A stretch of DNA of 41,109 bases from Planctomycetaceae bacterium (GTDB lineage Bacteria > Planctomycetota > Planctomycetia > Pirellulales > Pirellulaceae), in the NCBI GenBank assembly GCA_002709225.1, contig PAQH01000069.1, forward strand, positions 1 through 41,109. Reading direction: 5' to 3'. Each line of letters starts with the position of its first letter. Position 1 is the stretch's first letter. Positions 25,280 through 34,584 of this stretch are shown here, one piece after another. The notes under the pieces are model-generated. The model did not search any database. It was not told the origin of the DNA and saw nothing but the letters and a program-made list of their open reading frames with translations. Made by a program: the position numbers and the translations under genes.

Positions 25280-26419
25280 ATGAAGTTCATTCCCTATGTC
25301 CTGAAAACCCTGCGACGCCATCGGGCCCGCAGCCTGTTGACAGTAACTGGATCTGCGGTCGCACTGTTTGTCTATTGTTTCGTGGCTGCCGTTGGTGCTG
25401 GACTCGACCAGTTGGAAGACCGTGCCGAGGGACAACGGACATTAATCGCATTTCAGGCCAATAAGTTCTGCCCCGCCACCAGCCACCTGCCACAAGACTA
25501 CGACCAGCAGATCCTGAAAATGGCGGGTGTCCGCGAAGTGGTACCCATCCAGGTCTTTACCAACAATTGTCGGGCCAGTCTCGACGTGGTGGTGTTTTAC
25601 GGACTCCCCCCCAACCAGTTGCAACGGGCACGCACCTTTCAGCTGCTGGCAGGTGATTGGAGTCAATTCAAAAAACAGCAGGATGCGGCGGTGATGGGAC
25701 AAGCCGTTGCCAGTCGACGAGGAGTCCAGATTGGAGACCGGTTCACGATCGGTGACTTGAGCGTCGATGTCGTCGCCATTTTCGCGGCCGACGATCGAGC
25801 CGAAGAAAACTACATCTACACACACCTGGATTTTCTGCAGCGCAGGCAGAGCGAAGATCGCGTTGGTACCGTGACACAACATGAAATCCTGCTTGCCGCG
25901 GGTGCCGACCCATTGGCCGTGGCGCGGCAAGTCGACGATACCTTTCGCAATGGTCCGGTGGCCACCGACACGCGTCCCAAAAGCGCCTTTCAAGCCAAGA
26001 GTCTGGGAGACCTGACCCAGGTGATCGAGATGACAGGCTACCTGGGACACGCCTGCCTGGGACTAATCCTCTGCCTGGTGGCGACGACGACCCTGATGTC
26101 CGTACAGGATCGAGTGGGAGAGCATGCTGTGCTGCAAACCCTCGGTTTCTCTCCACCACAGGTTTTCCGTATGGTCGTTTCCGAAAGCCTGATTCTCAGC
26201 CTGATGGGAGGCGTCGTGGGAGTGGGTTTGGCGATGGTCGCGCTGCAAGTCAGCCACCTGGCGATCGGCGCCGAAGCGGTTACGATCGCCGTGGGACCAT
26301 CGCTGAAACTCGCACTCAGCGGTTTGACAGTCGCCGGCGTCTCCGGAATTCTGGCGGGGCTGCCGCCTGCCTGGCACGCCGCGCAGGCGGAAATTGTCCC
26401 AGCATTGAGGCAAATGTAA
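25280..26419 (+). CDS. ABC transporter permease, FtsX/MacB type (second)
   Basis: A 379-residue permease, divergent from the one at 20986, with the same topology: a helix near residues 20-40 (LTVTGSAVALFVYCFVAAVG), a periplasmic domain of about 210 residues, and three C-terminal helices (about 253-273, 300-327 and 340-362). The domain has three cysteines early on (C64, C97 and one in the first helix). DRVGEHAVLQTLGFSPPQVFRMVVSES is the ATPase-coupling segment. Two different permeases with one ATPase suggest a LolCDE-like heterodimer; a homodimer of each with shared ATPase is the alternative. Start ATG 25280. The FG-GAP gene starts only 8 bp after the stop. Confidence 0.92.
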   Translation: MKFIPYVLKTLRRHRARSLLTVTGSAVALFVYCFVAAVGAGLDQLEDRAEGQRTLIAFQANKFCPATSHLPQDYDQQILKMAGVREVVPIQVFTNNCRASLDVVVFYGLPPNQLQRARTFQLLAGDWSQFKKQQDAAVMGQAVASRRGVQIGDRFTIGDLSVDVVAIFAADDRAEENYIYTHLDFLQRRQSEDRVGTVTQHEILLAAGADPLAVARQVDDTFRNGPVATDTRPKSAFQAKSLGDLTQVIEMTGYLGHACLGLILCLVATTTLMSVQDRVGEHAVLQTLGFSPPQVFRMVVSESLILSLMGGVVGVGLAMVALQVSHLAIGAEAVTIAVGPSLKLALSGLTVAGVSGILAGLPPAWHAAQAEIVPALRQM

Positions 26420-26427
26420 CCGATTCG

Positions 26428-27678
26428 ATGAAAGTTTTCCTGGACAGCCGTCGCGGTAGCCTGGCGGCGATACTGTTGACACTCTGGCTGACGAGTTGGC
26501 CCCTCAACGGTAACGCACAAACCTGGTCGCGGCATTCCATTGACGATTCGTTGCGCGGCGCAGATGGAATACGACTCGCCGATGTCAACCGCGACGGACA
26601 CCTCGACCTGGTGACACCCTGGGAAGAGGCCGGCGTCGTACGGGTCTACCTGCATCCGGGAGCGGCGCGGGTCCGGCAACCGTGGCCGGCCGTCACCGTG
26701 GGCCAGGTCAAATCACCCGAAGATGCTGTTTTGATCGATTTGGACAGGGATGGTCAGGTCGACGTCATTAGTTGCTGTGAAGGTGCCACACGTACGATGT
26801 ACGTCCATTGGGCCCCCGCACGGGCTGACCATTATCTGAGCCCGCGCCACTGGAAAACCGAAGCCATTCCCGCCACAGAGGGAATCGCAGCCTGGATGTT
26901 TGCACTTCCGCTGACGATCGATCCCGGTACGTCGACTGACCTGATCGTCGGTTCCAAAGGTCCCGCCGCGACCGTGGGACTGCTACGGATCGCGGCCGAC
27001 AGTCGTGCGGTTCATCGCTGGCAATTTCGCCCCTGGCATCAAGCGGGTTGGATCATGTCGCTCCAGTCGCACGACCTCGATCGGGATGGGGATCAGGACC
27101 TGCTGTTGTCCGACCGCCGCGGACCGCATCGCGGGGTCGCCTGGTTTGAAAATCCGGGGGGCACCACAGCTGGAACCAAGCCCTGGCAGCGACACAGACT
27201 CGACGGAGGTGATCGCGAAGTCATGTTTCTGGCGGTCGGGGATCTCGACCGGAATCACAGCGCCGAGATCGTCTGCGCGGTGCGCCGCGGAGGCATCTCG
27301 CTCTTGACCGCTGGTCGCGATCCACGGCGGGCTTGGTCTTTCCATGAAATCAGGCTCCCCCAGGGTGTGGGAACGGGTAAAGGGGTAGCAGTCGGCGATA
27401 TCAACCGCGATGGACAGCCGGATCTGGTGTTCAGTTGTGAAGCAGCGACTGGCACCAAATCCGGAGTGCGCTGGCTCTCCTACACCGACTCGCCTCGGGA
27501 ACCCGTGTGGCAATCGCATGAAATCAGTGGCCCGCGCGGGATCAAATTCGATCGCCTGGAGCTCGTGGACATCGACGCGGATGGCGACCTGGATGTCTTG
27601 ACGTGTGAAGAACGGGAAATCAACGCCGTACTGTGGTACGAAAATCCCCACGTTCAGCGGACCAAGTCACAGGACTAA
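26428..27678 (+). CDS. FG-GAP/VCBS-repeat beta-propeller, exported
   Basis: A 416-residue protein with a signal peptide (LAAILLTLWLTSWPLNGNAQ, residues 12-31). It carries six calcium-loop-like motifs of the FG-GAP type: DVNRDGHLDL, DLDRDGQVDV, DLDRDGDQDL, DLDRNHSAEI, DINRDGQPDL and DIDADGDLDV. Four of them are followed by a beta blade ending in WFENPG or WYENP-like text, as in planctomycete VCBS-repeat proteins. This is probably a seven-bladed, calcium-stabilised periplasmic or surface propeller of unknown partner. It starts 8 bp after the second permease, so it could be the last gene of the exporter operon or a chance neighbour. The gene after it (27756) converges. Confidence 0.9.
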   Translation: MKVFLDSRRGSLAAILLTLWLTSWPLNGNAQTWSRHSIDDSLRGADGIRLADVNRDGHLDLVTPWEEAGVVRVYLHPGAARVRQPWPAVTVGQVKSPEDAVLIDLDRDGQVDVISCCEGATRTMYVHWAPARADHYLSPRHWKTEAIPATEGIAAWMFALPLTIDPGTSTDLIVGSKGPAATVGLLRIAADSRAVHRWQFRPWHQAGWIMSLQSHDLDRDGDQDLLLSDRRGPHRGVAWFENPGGTTAGTKPWQRHRLDGGDREVMFLAVGDLDRNHSAEIVCAVRRGGISLLTAGRDPRRAWSFHEIRLPQGVGTGKGVAVGDINRDGQPDLVFSCEAATGTKSGVRWLSYTDSPREPVWQSHEISGPRGIKFDRLELVDIDADGDLDVLTCEEREINAVLWYENPHVQRTKSQD

Positions 27679-27755
27679 CAACGCCGGCCTCGAAACTTCA
27701 ATACGCTTCTGGCAATGTGCGGTTCCATTGAGGAGTCCCTGGATCAGTCATGCTG

Positions 27756-29879
27756 TCAGCCGGCGACATCCACACAAACCGCTTTGATCCGGTTGTTGTT
27801 TCGGTCGCTGATCAACAGGATCTGGTCTCCATAAAAACAGAGCCCGTGCGGCTCGTTCAGCCTGGCAGCCACAGCTGAACCGGAAAGACCCTCGTCTCCC
27901 GCAGTCGCACAACCGGCTACTGTCTCCAGTTGCCCGCTCACTGTGATGCGCCGGACGCGATGGTTGTACGAATCGGCAAAGTAAACCCGCCCATCCGCGG
28001 CAACAGCCAATCCAAAGGGCGTGTCAATCTGCGCTGCGCGGGCACTGGTTCCATCCGGTGAAAAGCCCGGTTGGCCGGTGCCTGCGATCGTTTCAATGCG
28101 ACCTGCCCGATCGACCTTGCGCAGCACGTGATACTTCGAATCGGCAAAATAGAGTTGTCCCGCGCGATCAAATGCCAGGGCCGTGGGATGGCCAATCTGA
28201 GCGTGGTCGGCTGGTCCCCCATCCCCCTGGTAGCCAACCTGCCCGCAACCAGCAATCGTCTCGATCACACCGGTGTTTGCATCGACCCGACGGATCCGAC
28301 CCGCACCAGCATCGCCAAGGTAAAGGTGATCCTGGGCGTCATGGGAGACCGACAGCACGTGTACCAAACAGGCGCTGTTGGCGGGACCTCCATCCCCTTT
28401 GTCCCACCGGAACGCCGCTCCCACTAGAGAGCGGATGATGCCAGCGGAATCCACGTAGCGGACGTGCCCGTGGCGGGTGTCGGCAATACAGAGCCGGCCC
28501 TGGCGATCCACCGAGACATCGTGAGGGTTCCCCAAATGCGCGGCGGTCGCCCGACCATTGTCCCCTCCGTAAGCCCGGGCCCCGGTTCCAGCCACGGTGC
28601 GTATCAGACCGCTCTGCAAATCGATGCCGCGGATCCGCTGATTCCAGACATCAGCGACATACAGCTGATCCCCGGGCCCCATGGCGAGTCCACCTGGACC
28701 ACATAAGAATCCCTGCTCCGCCGGTTCACCATCATGGACTCCCGTCCCCCCCAGGACGGTTGTCACGATCCCGGTTTGACCATCGTAACGCCGCAATCTC
28801 CCTGAGCAGTCCGACCATAACACCGTGCCGTCCGCATCGGCCCAGATTCCCGCTTCACAAGAATTGCAGGTCGTCTCGGAACCAGGCAGGCCCTCTTCTC
28901 CAAATCCGGGGACACCGGTACCTACGAGTGTCGTCACGATGCGCGTTTGCGCAGCCACTTTACGAACCCGAAAACCATACTTTTCACCAACATACAAATT
29001 GTCGTGTGCGTCCAGGCAGAGCGCGTCCGGCATCAGCGTGCTGGCCTGGTCCGCCGGGCCACCATCCCCGTTGGAAGCCCGCCGACCCGTACCCAGCACG
29101 GTGGAAATCACCCCCGTGCTGGCATCGATGCGACGAATGCGGTCATTGGAATTGTCACACACGAACAGATGACCGTCTGAATCAAAGGCCAGATGTTCGG
29201 GATGATGAAAAGCCGCTGTTCGCGCCGGTCCCCCGTCACCGTGATACCCCTGCAGACTCAGCCCGGGCCCAGCGAACGGTCGACTCGGGCCACGTTCCGA
29301 GGGGTAGTGTCGTGCAGTGAGCCCCGCCCAGGTCTCGATGATTCCGGTTTTTGCATCGATACGACGAATGGTACAAGCCCACTCGTCGGCCAGGAACACG
29401 TTCCCCTCCGCGTCCACGGCCACACCGCAGGTGCAATCCAGCTCCGCGTCTACCGCTAAACCCCCGTCACCTCCGCGGCCCACCTGTCCATTTCCGGCCA
29501 CCCGGGTAATCTCACCCGTTTGCGCGTCAATCCGACGAATGGTACGGTTCCCGAGGTCCGACAAGTAGAGGTTCCCTTGCCGGTCCTGAAAGAGATCGTG
29601 GGGGTGACGGAAGCGGGCCGCCACAGCGGGTCCACCATCACCCGTATCACCCGGAATGCCATCTCCGGCGAAACGATGGAGAATTCCCTCCCGGTCAATT
29701 CTCCATAAACAATGCGCCTGATAGTCGACAACAATCAGCTCTCCGTGGGCGCGACGGACCACTCCCATGGGCCAACCTGCGTCTGCCTCGCGCGCCGCAA
29801 TTCCCGTCTGGTAACCAACACCCGCTACCAACGCAATCCGATCCAGCGGTAATTGCCGAAGGACATCTGCCAGCTTCAT
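27756..29879 (-). CDS. Large NHL-repeat beta-propeller protein
   Basis: A 707-residue protein made almost wholly of NHL repeats of about 55 residues. Each has a gate such as GDGGPA, an entry like FRHPHDLFQDRQGNLYLSDLGNRTIRRID, and an exit like TGEITRVAGNGQ. At least ten such units can be counted, enough for two linked propellers of five to six blades. No signal peptide is visible: the N-terminus begins MKLADVLRQLPLDRIALVAG. It may be cytoplasmic, exported by another route, or start further upstream. It is 75 bp downstream of the DUF1501 gene on the same strand, making it the third gene of the DUF1553-DUF1501 operon. NHL proteins act as binding scaffolds; ligand unknown. Confidence 0.9.
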   Translation of the reverse strand: MKLADVLRQLPLDRIALVAGVGYQTGIAAREADAGWPMGVVRRAHGELIVVDYQAHCLWRIDREGILHRFAGDGIPGDTGDGGPAVAARFRHPHDLFQDRQGNLYLSDLGNRTIRRIDAQTGEITRVAGNGQVGRGGDGGLAVDAELDCTCGVAVDAEGNVFLADEWACTIRRIDAKTGIIETWAGLTARHYPSERGPSRPFAGPGLSLQGYHGDGGPARTAAFHHPEHLAFDSDGHLFVCDNSNDRIRRIDASTGVISTVLGTGRRASNGDGGPADQASTLMPDALCLDAHDNLYVGEKYGFRVRKVAAQTRIVTTLVGTGVPGFGEEGLPGSETTCNSCEAGIWADADGTVLWSDCSGRLRRYDGQTGIVTTVLGGTGVHDGEPAEQGFLCGPGGLAMGPGDQLYVADVWNQRIRGIDLQSGLIRTVAGTGARAYGGDNGRATAAHLGNPHDVSVDRQGRLCIADTRHGHVRYVDSAGIIRSLVGAAFRWDKGDGGPANSACLVHVLSVSHDAQDHLYLGDAGAGRIRRVDANTGVIETIAGCGQVGYQGDGGPADHAQIGHPTALAFDRAGQLYFADSKYHVLRKVDRAGRIETIAGTGQPGFSPDGTSARAAQIDTPFGLAVAADGRVYFADSYNHRVRRITVSGQLETVAGCATAGDEGLSGSAVAARLNEPHGLCFYGDQILLISDRNNNRIKAVCVDVAG

Positions 29880-29953
29880 CTAGATTCCCCCGTGCGGAGA
29901 TTTCAGCGGAAACTTGTTCAGCTGTTGTGAGGCCTGTAGAGGTCGCCAAACAC

Positions 29954-31354
29954 CTAAGCGATCAGCTCGTGAATCACATCACCGTGTACATCGGTCAAAC
30001 GAAAATCGCGCCCCGCATACCGGTAGGTCAGGCGTTCGTGGTCCAACCCCAACAGGTGCAGCAGCGTGGCATGCAAATCATACATCGTGGTCACCTTCTC
30101 GACCGCGTGATAGCCAAACTCGTCAGTCGCACCGTATGCCATCCCACCTTTGACACCACCTCCTGCGAGCCACAAAGAAAATCCATAAGGGTTGTGGTCG
30201 CGCCCATCCTTGCCCTGAGCCATCGGTGTGCGTCCAAACTCAGTGGCGAAAACCACCAGTGTCTCGCTGAGCAAATTGCGCTGCTTCAAATCGTTGATCA
30301 AGGCCGCGATGGGCTGATCGACTTCACGTGCGTTCACCTCATGCCCATTTTTCAGACCTCCGTGCTGGTCCCATTTGTAGGTATGCGAACACTGCACAAA
30401 GCGAACCCCTCGTTCCACCAACCGTCGCGCCAATAGACATTGACGGCCAAAATTATCGGCTGGTCCCACATCAATCCCGTAGGCACGCTGGGTCGTTTCG
30501 GTCTCCTGATTCAGGTCGATAGCCACCGGAGCGGCGGTCTGCATGCGAAACGCCAGTTCAAACGCCTCAATTCGCGCATCGAGGCGCGAATCTTCCGCCA
30601 CTTGCGCGCGGTGAGCTCGGTTCGCTCGCTGGATTAAATCAAGTTGCAAGCGTTGTTGGCGGACCAGCCGTTCCGCGGGCGAAAGGTTTCGTATGCCGGC
30701 GTTTTTCATCGGCAGTGTCGCGTTACCGATCGACGTCGCCTGGTATGCGGCCGGAAGAAATCCCGACGCCGCATTCTGGGCAGCACCATGGATCGTCGGC
30801 GGCGAAAGCGTCACAAAACCGGGTAAATCTTGGTTCTCGGATCCAAGCCCATAGACGACCCAGGCTCCGACACTCGGTCGCGGAAACACTGCGGAACCGG
30901 TGTGCAGCTGCAAGATAGCCCCCCCATGATCGACTTGCTCGACTTTCATCGAGCGAATCACACAAAGATCATCAATGCACGTACTAATGTGTGGAAACAA
31001 GGCGCTCACCGGTAATCCAGATTCACCGTGATTCTGGAATTTCCAGGGCGAGCGCAGCAAGTTTCCCAAATCGCCGGCAAATTGCAGGCCCTGCTCAAAC
31101 GGCAACGGTTTCCCGTCCATTTTGTCGAGCATCGGTTTGGGATCAAACGTGTCGACGTGAGAAACACCACCGTGCAAGAACAAGAAGATGATGTTCTTGG
31201 CGCGCGCTGGAAAGTGAGGCTGCCGCGGCGCCAAAGGCCCGGCGGCGACCGCCGTGGCGCGACCGCCAGCCTGTTGATGAAGCATGGCTAGCAAGGCGGT
31301 ATGTCCAAATCCGCAGGCAGTGCGTTGCAACCAGTCTCGACGGGAGGAATTCAT
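29954..31354 (-). CDS. DUF1501 protein, Tat-exported
   Basis: A 466-residue DUF1501 protein. The ATG at 31354 begins MNSSRRDWLQRTACGFGHTAL, whose SRRDWL is a twin-arginine signal (R5, R6). Landmarks are NIIFLFLHGGVSHVDTFDPKPMLDKMDG, QVDHGGAILQLHTG, NFGRQCLLARRLVERGVRFVQ, WDQHGG and LVVFATEFGRTPMAQGKDGRDHNPYGFSLWLAGG. The open frame extends upstream to 31558 but overlaps the preceding gene and lacks the signal. It lies 20 bp after the DUF1553 gene, the usual paired arrangement in planctomycetes. This copy keeps the HNPYG motif typical of the commonest DUF1501 group, which the other two copies in the window lack. Function unknown; periplasmic hydrolase fold is inferred from superfamily. Confidence 0.96.
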   Translation of the reverse strand: MNSSRRDWLQRTACGFGHTALLAMLHQQAGGRATAVAAGPLAPRQPHFPARAKNIIFLFLHGGVSHVDTFDPKPMLDKMDGKPLPFEQGLQFAGDLGNLLRSPWKFQNHGESGLPVSALFPHISTCIDDLCVIRSMKVEQVDHGGAILQLHTGSAVFPRPSVGAWVVYGLGSENQDLPGFVTLSPPTIHGAAQNAASGFLPAAYQATSIGNATLPMKNAGIRNLSPAERLVRQQRLQLDLIQRANRAHRAQVAEDSRLDARIEAFELAFRMQTAAPVAIDLNQETETTQRAYGIDVGPADNFGRQCLLARRLVERGVRFVQCSHTYKWDQHGGLKNGHEVNAREVDQPIAALINDLKQRNLLSETLVVFATEFGRTPMAQGKDGRDHNPYGFSLWLAGGGVKGGMAYGATDEFGYHAVEKVTTMYDLHATLLHLLGLDHERLTYRYAGRDFRLTDVHGDVIHELIA

Positions 31355-31374
31355 AACCGGCTCGGACAACAAAG

Positions 31375-34300
31375 CTAGTCGACAAAAATAAATCCGTTCA
31401 TACAAAACACGGCTTGGCAAAAACTCTGCCAGGCCAACAAATCGGGGTGCAGTGCTTCCAGCGTCTGGCCACTGCCCGCCAAAAAGTGACTGCGAATCGT
31501 ATCCTCGTCGAGAACCTGATTGTAGATCGCCACCTCGTCGATTCCACCTGCTAACCACTCCTTGTTATCGGCGCGTGATCCAAATGTGAGCGGGGCTCCG
31601 CCGAAAGTCGGTCTGGCTGTTGTATTGAATGTGTCCACAAGCTGTCCGTTGACGAAGAGTTTGCGCGCTCCTGCCCCCAGACTGAAAACGACATGCGACC
31701 ATTGGTTCGTGGCGACAACTGCCTCCTTGTTCTGTGGGAACCGGAAGCCACCGGTATGAAAAAACTCATGGTAAATGACTAGTTGCTCTCGCCCCTCAAC
31801 TGGGGCAGGATGCAATCCGCTTTTCCAGTAGCGCTTGCCTGCCGCCAAATCATCCAGTCCAACTCCATACTGTTGGGCCACCCGAGCCGGCTTGATCCAG
31901 TATTCCACGGTAATCGCATTGATTGCCTGACCGAGAAACGCTACGTCGTCAACTTGAATGCGTTGATTCACGCCATTGAGCTCAATCGCGGTGTCGCGGG
32001 CGACTTCTCCTGGCTGGTCGAGAACGGCTCCGGCCACTCCAAACGTCGCTCCATTGACAACCCGCCCGGGACTACGGGTCGACTGGAGGGCGTTGGGTGT
32101 CACCGCTTGACCATCGATGGTCCGCATTGCGTTGAGTCGATAGTAAGCCACCAGCCCGGGTGTATTGCGAACTTGATCGGCGTACGATTGCACCGCAGCT
32201 GGAGCCGCCGCCCGAGCCACGGCGGCTCGACCCAAACCGAGTGCCTGGCGGTAATCACCGACATAATCCTGGCTCTCCGCTTGTTCACCTCTCGTCGGCA
32301 CTCGTCCCAGTAAACGCAAATAGATCTCGCGAATCCGTCGTGCATCGGGCAGGGTCGTGGTGGAGAGCGCGAGGCGGCGGGCTGCCTGGCGAGCAAAAGA
32401 ACTGTTCATCAAAAACAACGCCTGTGGGGCAACAATGCTCTCCGTTCGTTTCGTGACGGGTATATGTTCGTTGGCCGTGTCGAACAGCGCCAACATGGGA
32501 TGCATTTGGTTGCGAATCACCGGGAGATACACACTGCGCCGCGGTTGATGAAATGGCGCGTAGTTCTCGGGGTCACCGATGTCGACGACAGACAGCTTGA
32601 CGTCTGGTCGATTAAAACTGTAACCCGAGGTGAACAGCGTCCCGCCCATCTGGCGATCCAGCATCTGGCTGGCAAACAGCATGGAGTCGCGAATCTCTTC
32701 GGCAGACAGCCTACGCCGCGGCATGCGCCACAGCAACCGATTGTCGGCATCCAAGGTGGCAGCGCGTCGATTGTTAACTGAGGCGGATTGCTGGTAAGTA
32801 GCCGACTGCAGCAATATTCGCTGGACCGCTTTCATCGACCAGTCGCGATCGACCAGTTCGTGGGCCAGCCAATCGAGCAATTCAGGGTGGGAAGGCGTGT
32901 CACCACGGACGCCAAAATCGTCCGCGGTGGCCACAATGCCACGGCCGAAGTGGCGCTGCCACAGGCGATTGACCAAAACCCGCGCCGTCAGCGGATTGCG
33001 TTGGTCTGCGATCCACCGCGCCAGCTCAAGCCGACCACTCGCTTTAGTTTCGATGGCTGGGTGATTCTCCCCAGCAATGATCTGTAGGAAACGGCGCGGG
33101 GCCTCTGCGCCCAACGTTCGATAGTTCCCGCGCAGATGGATACGCAAGTTGGCCGCTTGGGGTTGATCCCGGACAGCCATCACGCGAATCACCTCTCCAT
33201 CTGGACCGGGAACCTCGGGTTCGATCCACATCGAATCCGCCGCCATGTCGTGCATGACGTGGGTACTCGTGAAAATACCGGCCAGCGAGTAATAATCCGC
33301 GGTGGGAATCGGGTCGAACTTGTGGTCATGACAACGCGCGCAACCAACGGTTAAACCCAGCAACGCGATGGTGGTGGTGGATAGCTGCTCATCCGCGATA
33401 TCCAGCAACATTTGCCTTTTATCTCGCATCACCACCGGCTTGGGACCAACCTGGAGAAAACCAGTCGCCACCAATCGTTCCAGGTCGAGTGCAGCATCAC
33501 CCGTCTGCGGTAGCAAGTCACCCGCCAACTGCTCAATCACAAAGGCGTTGTAGGGGTGATCGCGATTGATCGCATCAATCACGTAGTCACGATAACGCCA
33601 GGCATGCAAGTAGCCGTTGTTTCCATCGTGTGCCGCGGATTCTGCAAAGCGCACCACGTCTAACCAATGGCGACCCCACTTTTCTCCATACGCGGGAGAC
33701 GCCAATTTTCGATCGATCAGCCGCTGCCAAGCATCGGGAGTGACATCTGCGGTAAATGCATTGATCTCGGCCGCGGTGGGGGGCAACCCAGTCAGATCGA
33801 ATGTGACACGACGCAGCCGTGTCTGGGCGTCCGCAGAAGATGCCGGTGTCAGGTCGATATTCTGCAAACCCGCCCGGATAAAAGTGTCGACCTGGCTGCT
33901 GATCCAACGGTCGTTCAGCGGGGGTGGCCGAACGCGGGCGATTGGTTGAAACGCCCAGTATGATTTCTGCTCAGCGGTGAACAACGGTCTGTCACTCTGT
34001 GGCGCGCGAGGCCGTGTGTTGCCATACCCTGGCCATATCGCGCCCTGATGTACCCACTGCGTGAGAATCTTGATCTCCTGTTTCGAGAGGCGCTCAGCGG
34101 GCGGCATGGCCAGATCCTCGTCATCGCCACGGATCAAGCGAATCAAGCGACTCTCTTCCGGTTTGTTCGGTTTCACAATCGCCCCACGATCAGTGCTGCG
34201 GAACAGCCCGTCTGCGCGATCCAGCCGTAAACCAGCCTCTCTTTTCTTGGGGCCATGGCAAGAAACACAGCGCTTCAGCAGCAACGGTCGGACGTATTGT

Positions 34301-34434
34301 TCAAAAAATGCGACCTGCCGCGCCGGCGGATCCTGGGCGGATACGGAGGAACTCAGGGAACTTGCCAGGATCGCGACAAGCAGCCGCGGAATGCGACGAG
34401 CCAATGGCTTGAGCGGGGTTGCGCGAGTCGTCAT
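31375..34434 (-). CDS. PSCyt1-DUF1549-DUF1553 protein with nested LamG domain
   Basis: A complete 1019-residue protein. The signal peptide ends near VSAQ (33). The planctomycete cytochrome c domain has CVSCH (C56, C59, H60) and candidate axial Met110 in LAMPPAE. DUF1549 follows (about 180-390) with LDLTGLPP, GEKWGRHWLDVVRFAES and GCARCHDHKFDPIPTADYYSLAGIF. DUF1553 (from about 490) has LARWIADQRNPLTARVLVNRLWQRHFGRGIV and SHPELLDWLA. A LamG/concanavalin-like module (about 760-975, with GLVAYYRLN, ITVEYWIKP and NQWSHVVFSLGAGARKLFVNGQLV) is inserted before the last DUF1553 helix (AWQSFCQAVFCMNGFIFVD). It is the first gene of the operon with DUF1501 and the NHL protein. The protein is thought to be a periplasmic haem protein acting on a glycan; the reaction is unknown. 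Confidence 0.95.
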   Translation of the reverse strand: MTTRATPLKPLARRIPRLLVAILASSLSSSVSAQDPPARQVAFFEQYVRPLLLKRCVSCHGPKKREAGLRLDRADGLFRSTDRGAIVKPNKPEESRLIRLIRGDDEDLAMPPAERLSKQEIKILTQWVHQGAIWPGYGNTRPRAPQSDRPLFTAEQKSYWAFQPIARVRPPPLNDRWISSQVDTFIRAGLQNIDLTPASSADAQTRLRRVTFDLTGLPPTAAEINAFTADVTPDAWQRLIDRKLASPAYGEKWGRHWLDVVRFAESAAHDGNNGYLHAWRYRDYVIDAINRDHPYNAFVIEQLAGDLLPQTGDAALDLERLVATGFLQVGPKPVVMRDKRQMLLDIADEQLSTTTIALLGLTVGCARCHDHKFDPIPTADYYSLAGIFTSTHVMHDMAADSMWIEPEVPGPDGEVIRVMAVRDQPQAANLRIHLRGNYRTLGAEAPRRFLQIIAGENHPAIETKASGRLELARWIADQRNPLTARVLVNRLWQRHFGRGIVATADDFGVRGDTPSHPELLDWLAHELVDRDWSMKAVQRILLQSATYQQSASVNNRRAATLDADNRLLWRMPRRRLSAEEIRDSMLFASQMLDRQMGGTLFTSGYSFNRPDVKLSVVDIGDPENYAPFHQPRRSVYLPVIRNQMHPMLALFDTANEHIPVTKRTESIVAPQALFLMNSSFARQAARRLALSTTTLPDARRIREIYLRLLGRVPTRGEQAESQDYVGDYRQALGLGRAAVARAAAPAAVQSYADQVRNTPGLVAYYRLNAMRTIDGQAVTPNALQSTRSPGRVVNGATFGVAGAVLDQPGEVARDTAIELNGVNQRIQVDDVAFLGQAINAITVEYWIKPARVAQQYGVGLDDLAAGKRYWKSGLHPAPVEGREQLVIYHEFFHTGGFRFPQNKEAVVATNQWSHVVFSLGAGARKLFVNGQLVDTFNTTARPTFGGAPLTFGSRADNKEWLAGGIDEVAIYNQVLDEDTIRSHFLAGSGQTLEALHPDLLAWQSFCQAVFCMNGFIFVD

Positions 34435-34584
34435 GATGACTGTTTATTCTATCACCCGTGATGATTGAAACGAAGCTCCTGGCGGGGAACCCGGTCAGGA
34501 GACACCGACAGCGCGCTGGGACAATTCCAGGCTGGCCGGTTCGATATGCGATCGTCCCGTTCTCAACAAGGGAAAGCGAACCTG

